Assembly (NCBI GenBank): GCA_003240695.1
Contig: QFNC01000040.1
Location: 1-13,854 of the forward strand
Length of the DNA: 13,854 nt
Source of the DNA: Pseudoxanthomonas suwonensis
GTDB lineage: Bacteria; Pseudomonadota; Gammaproteobacteria; Xanthomonadales; Xanthomonadaceae
Reading direction: 5' to 3'
Below are positions 12,432-13,854 of this stretch, in pieces. The notes beneath the pieces were generated by a model that made no database searches, was not told the DNA's origin, and saw only the letters and a program-made list of their open reading frames with translations. Both the position numbers and the translations under genes were made by a program. Position 1 is the stretch's first letter; every line of letters begins with the position of its first letter.

Positions 12432-13151
12432 ATGCTAGTCGTTCAAGTCTCAGGCACCGTCGCACTGACAAGGTGCTTGCCAGATGCTGCGCCAGGCCGG
12501 CACGTTGGCCTGGATGTTCTCGTGACCGAGAGCGACGCCGCCGCGATCCGGGCTGCCTTCCTTGAGGGTGGCGAGCTTTCGGCCGCCGGCAATTTGCCGC
12601 CCTTGCCCGCCATCTACCCGGACAGCCTGGCACCGGTGGTGCGGCAAGTGGAGAACGGCGAACGGGAGCTGGCCATGCTGCGCTGGGGGATGCCGGGGCC
12701 AGCGCAGTTCGGCGGGCAACCTGTCACCAACATCCGCAACACCCGGAGCCCGCATTGGCGCCGCTGGCTGGGGCCGGCGCATCGCTGCCTGGTGCCGGTC
12801 ACCGCCTTCTGCGAGTGGCAGGACACCCAGCCTAGGAAGACGCCGGTGTGGTTCGCGCTCGATGAGCGGCGGCCGCTCTTTGCCTTTGCCGGGATCTGGA
12901 CCCGCTGGACCGGCATCCGTGGCAGCAAGGCCAACCCGGTGGAAGGCGAGCACCAGCTTTATGGCTTTCTGACCACCGAGGCCAATGGCGTGGTGGGCCC
13001 GGTCCACCCCAAGGCCATGCCGGTGCTGCTGACCACGCCGGAGGAGATGAACACCTGGATGGAGGCACCGTGGGAGATCGCGAAGGAATTGCAGCGGCCG
13101 CTGCCGGACGCGCAGATGCAAATCGTGGCCAGGGGTGAGCGGCAAGATTGA
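12432..13151 (+). CDS. SRAP-domain (YedK/HMCES-like) protein, apparently without its catalytic N-terminal Cys
   Basis: The 239-residue reading has a clear SRAP core: AAGNLPPLPAIYPDSLAPVV (51-70), LAMLRWGMPGP (80-90), VTNIRNTRSPHWRRWLGPAH (98-117), RCLVPVTAFCEWQ (118-130), FAFAGIWTRWTG (150-161) and VHPKAMPVLLTTPEEM (191-206). Asn100, Glu128 and His192 match the active-site Asn, Glu and His of YedK. SRAP proteins cross-link to abasic sites in single-stranded DNA through Cys2, exposed when Met1 is removed, so they begin Met-Cys. Here the residues before the core read HVGLDVLVTESDAAAIRAAF and no Met-Cys start is found in this frame or next to it. About the first 30 residues have no family look. 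Either the 5' end has been replaced or damaged, or the gene is a pseudogene. The start at ATG 12432 is therefore uncertain. Confidence 0.72.
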   Translation: MLVVQVSGTVALTRCLPDAAPGRHVGLDVLVTESDAAAIRAAFLEGGELSAAGNLPPLPAIYPDSLAPVVRQVENGERELAMLRWGMPGPAQFGGQPVTNIRNTRSPHWRRWLGPAHRCLVPVTAFCEWQDTQPRKTPVWFALDERRPLFAFAGIWTRWTGIRGSKANPVEGEHQLYGFLTTEANGVVGPVHPKAMPVLLTTPEEMNTWMEAPWEIAKELQRPLPDAQMQIVARGERQD

Positions 13152-13473
13152 TGGCGAAGGGTGTGGTGAACGATCATCCCGCCAGCGGAACAACGTTGAA
13201 CCCCCTGATCGCCGCCGGCCACGTCCCGCGGTCATTGCAGTCGACCGTCAGCGGAAGGCAAATAAGACACTTCTCGAAGCCGCCTGCGGCATGAGCATCG
13301 GCGCAGGCGAAGCGGCTTCCAGCCCGGCTCTGTCAGCAACGACATGTCGGCCTGGCCGTTCACAGAGCCAGTGGCACTTGCGCAATCCTGCGCTGCTTTG
13401 CGTGTCCGCTCCTGCATGGCAAGGCCATGAGGTTGTGGATCAGCGCGCCGTTCCGCGACAAAGGAGGCGAATC
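13152..13473. other. Intergenic region with a bulged hairpin
   Basis: No gene is supported here. The most structured element is a stem at 13276-13319: GAAGCCGCCTGCG on the left can pair with CGCAGG and CGGCTTC on the right, with a small bulge on the right arm. No T-run follows, so a classical terminator is doubtful; an RNA element or a decayed repeat is possible. AAGGAGG at 13461-13467 is the ribosome site of the next gene. Confidence 0.45.
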
Positions 13474-13854
13474 ATGGGCCTGTTTTCCAAACCCATCAAA
13501 ACCCTAGATGACCTCTTCGTTCATACGCTGCAGGATATCTACTACGCCGAGCAGCAGATCACGAAGAACCTGCCGACCATGGTCGAGAAGGCATCCGATC
13601 CTCAGCTCAAGAGTGCTTTCGAGCAGCATCTGGCTGAGACGAAGAACCAGGTGCAGCGGCTGGAGAAGGTTTTCAACATGCATGGCCAGCCGGTGAAGGG
13701 TGTCACCTGCGCCGCCATGGATGGCATCCTGGCCGAGGCCAAGGAAGTCATGGGCGATTGCGACGACCCGCAGGTGCTCGACGCGGCTGTCCGTCGTCAG
13801 AACATTCGGCACAACTCGCGGCGTAGATTAGCGGAGTGCGGACCTCGTCAGGGG
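13474..13854 (+). CDS. YciE/YciF-type ferritin-like protein (DUF892), 3' end outside window or disrupted
   Basis: The start is ATG 13474, six bases after a near-perfect AAGGAGG; the frame is still open at the window edge (127 codons visible). MGLFSKPIKTLDDLFVHTLQ is followed by DIYYAEQQITKNLPTMVEKA (21-40), FEQHLAETKNQVQRLEKVF (49-67) and CAAMDGILAEAKEVM (79-93), the standard DUF892 start. Glu26, Glu50, His52 and Glu55 are candidate metal ligands of the four-helix bundle. Members are stress-induced, probably cytoplasmic, and of unclear reaction. After VLDAA (about residue 105, base 13788) the family normally continues into a helix with an EHYEIxRYGT segment; here it reads VRRQNIRHNSRRRLAE. 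The match is therefore lost 66 bases before the edge, as if another element or a rearrangement begins there. Confidence 0.82.
   Translation, partial: MGLFSKPIKTLDDLFVHTLQDIYYAEQQITKNLPTMVEKASDPQLKSAFEQHLAETKNQVQRLEKVFNMHGQPVKGVTCAAMDGILAEAKEVMGDCDDPQVLDAAVRRQNIRHNSRRRLAECGPRQG

Noticed and set aside
12450..13235. Minus-strand open frame of 261 codons opposite the SRAP gene
   Set aside because: The plus strand carries clear SRAP motifs; the minus reading is Arg/Pro/His-rich with no family signal.
1..13854. CRISPR array, tRNA or rRNA genes, phage or defence genes
   Set aside because: No regularly spaced direct repeats, no tRNA-like T-loop sequences, and no nuclease, capsid, integrase or toxin-antitoxin reading were found.

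Overview
The window is high-GC DNA with the gene families of a soil or plant-associated alphaproteobacterium. Bug/TctC-type receptors, a CaiB-type CoA-transferase with beta-oxidation enzymes, a dnaE2 fragment and YciF/DUF892 and SRAP genes fit an Acetobacteraceae/Roseomonas-like or related genome. That placement is inferred from family composition, not from a marker gene.

Layout. (1) 1-548, plus strand: the C-terminal part of an M20 (ArgE/DapE-like) peptidase, cut by the window edge and followed by a hairpin. (2) 549-1461: no intact gene, but debris from three sources: an IS5-type transposase piece, a frameshifted dnaE2 piece fused to it, and an IS3-type OrfA/OrfB piece. (3) 10662 down to 1462, minus strand: eight tightly packed genes, in transcription order a GntR/FCD regulator, acyl-CoA dehydrogenase, crotonase, FAD-binding fumarate-reductase-like flavoprotein, class III CoA-transferase, Bug receptor, GMC oxidoreductase and a second crotonase. 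Four junctions overlap or lie within 3 bases and the longest gap is 58 bases, so this reads as one operon. (4) 11887-10916, minus strand: a second Bug receptor just upstream of the regulator, with a perfect 12-base palindrome in its promoter region. (5) 12044-12431: no gene seen. (6) 12432-13151, plus: a SRAP-domain gene that seems to lack the catalytic N-terminal cysteine. (7) 13474 to the edge, plus: a YciF/DUF892 ferritin-like gene whose C-terminus departs from the family just before the window ends.

How the genes may work together (inference). A periplasmic receptor binds an organic acid, the CoA-transferase activates it, the acyl-CoA dehydrogenase and crotonases desaturate and hydrate it, and the GMC and FRD-like flavoproteins oxidise an alcohol or a C-C bond on the route. 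The GntR regulator would sense the acid or its CoA ester. No thiolase, ligase, TctA/TctB membrane subunit or electron-transfer flavoprotein is present, so the pathway is incomplete here and the substrate cannot be named. The combination looks like an uncharacterised carboxylic-acid catabolic operon rather than a wholly new type of system.
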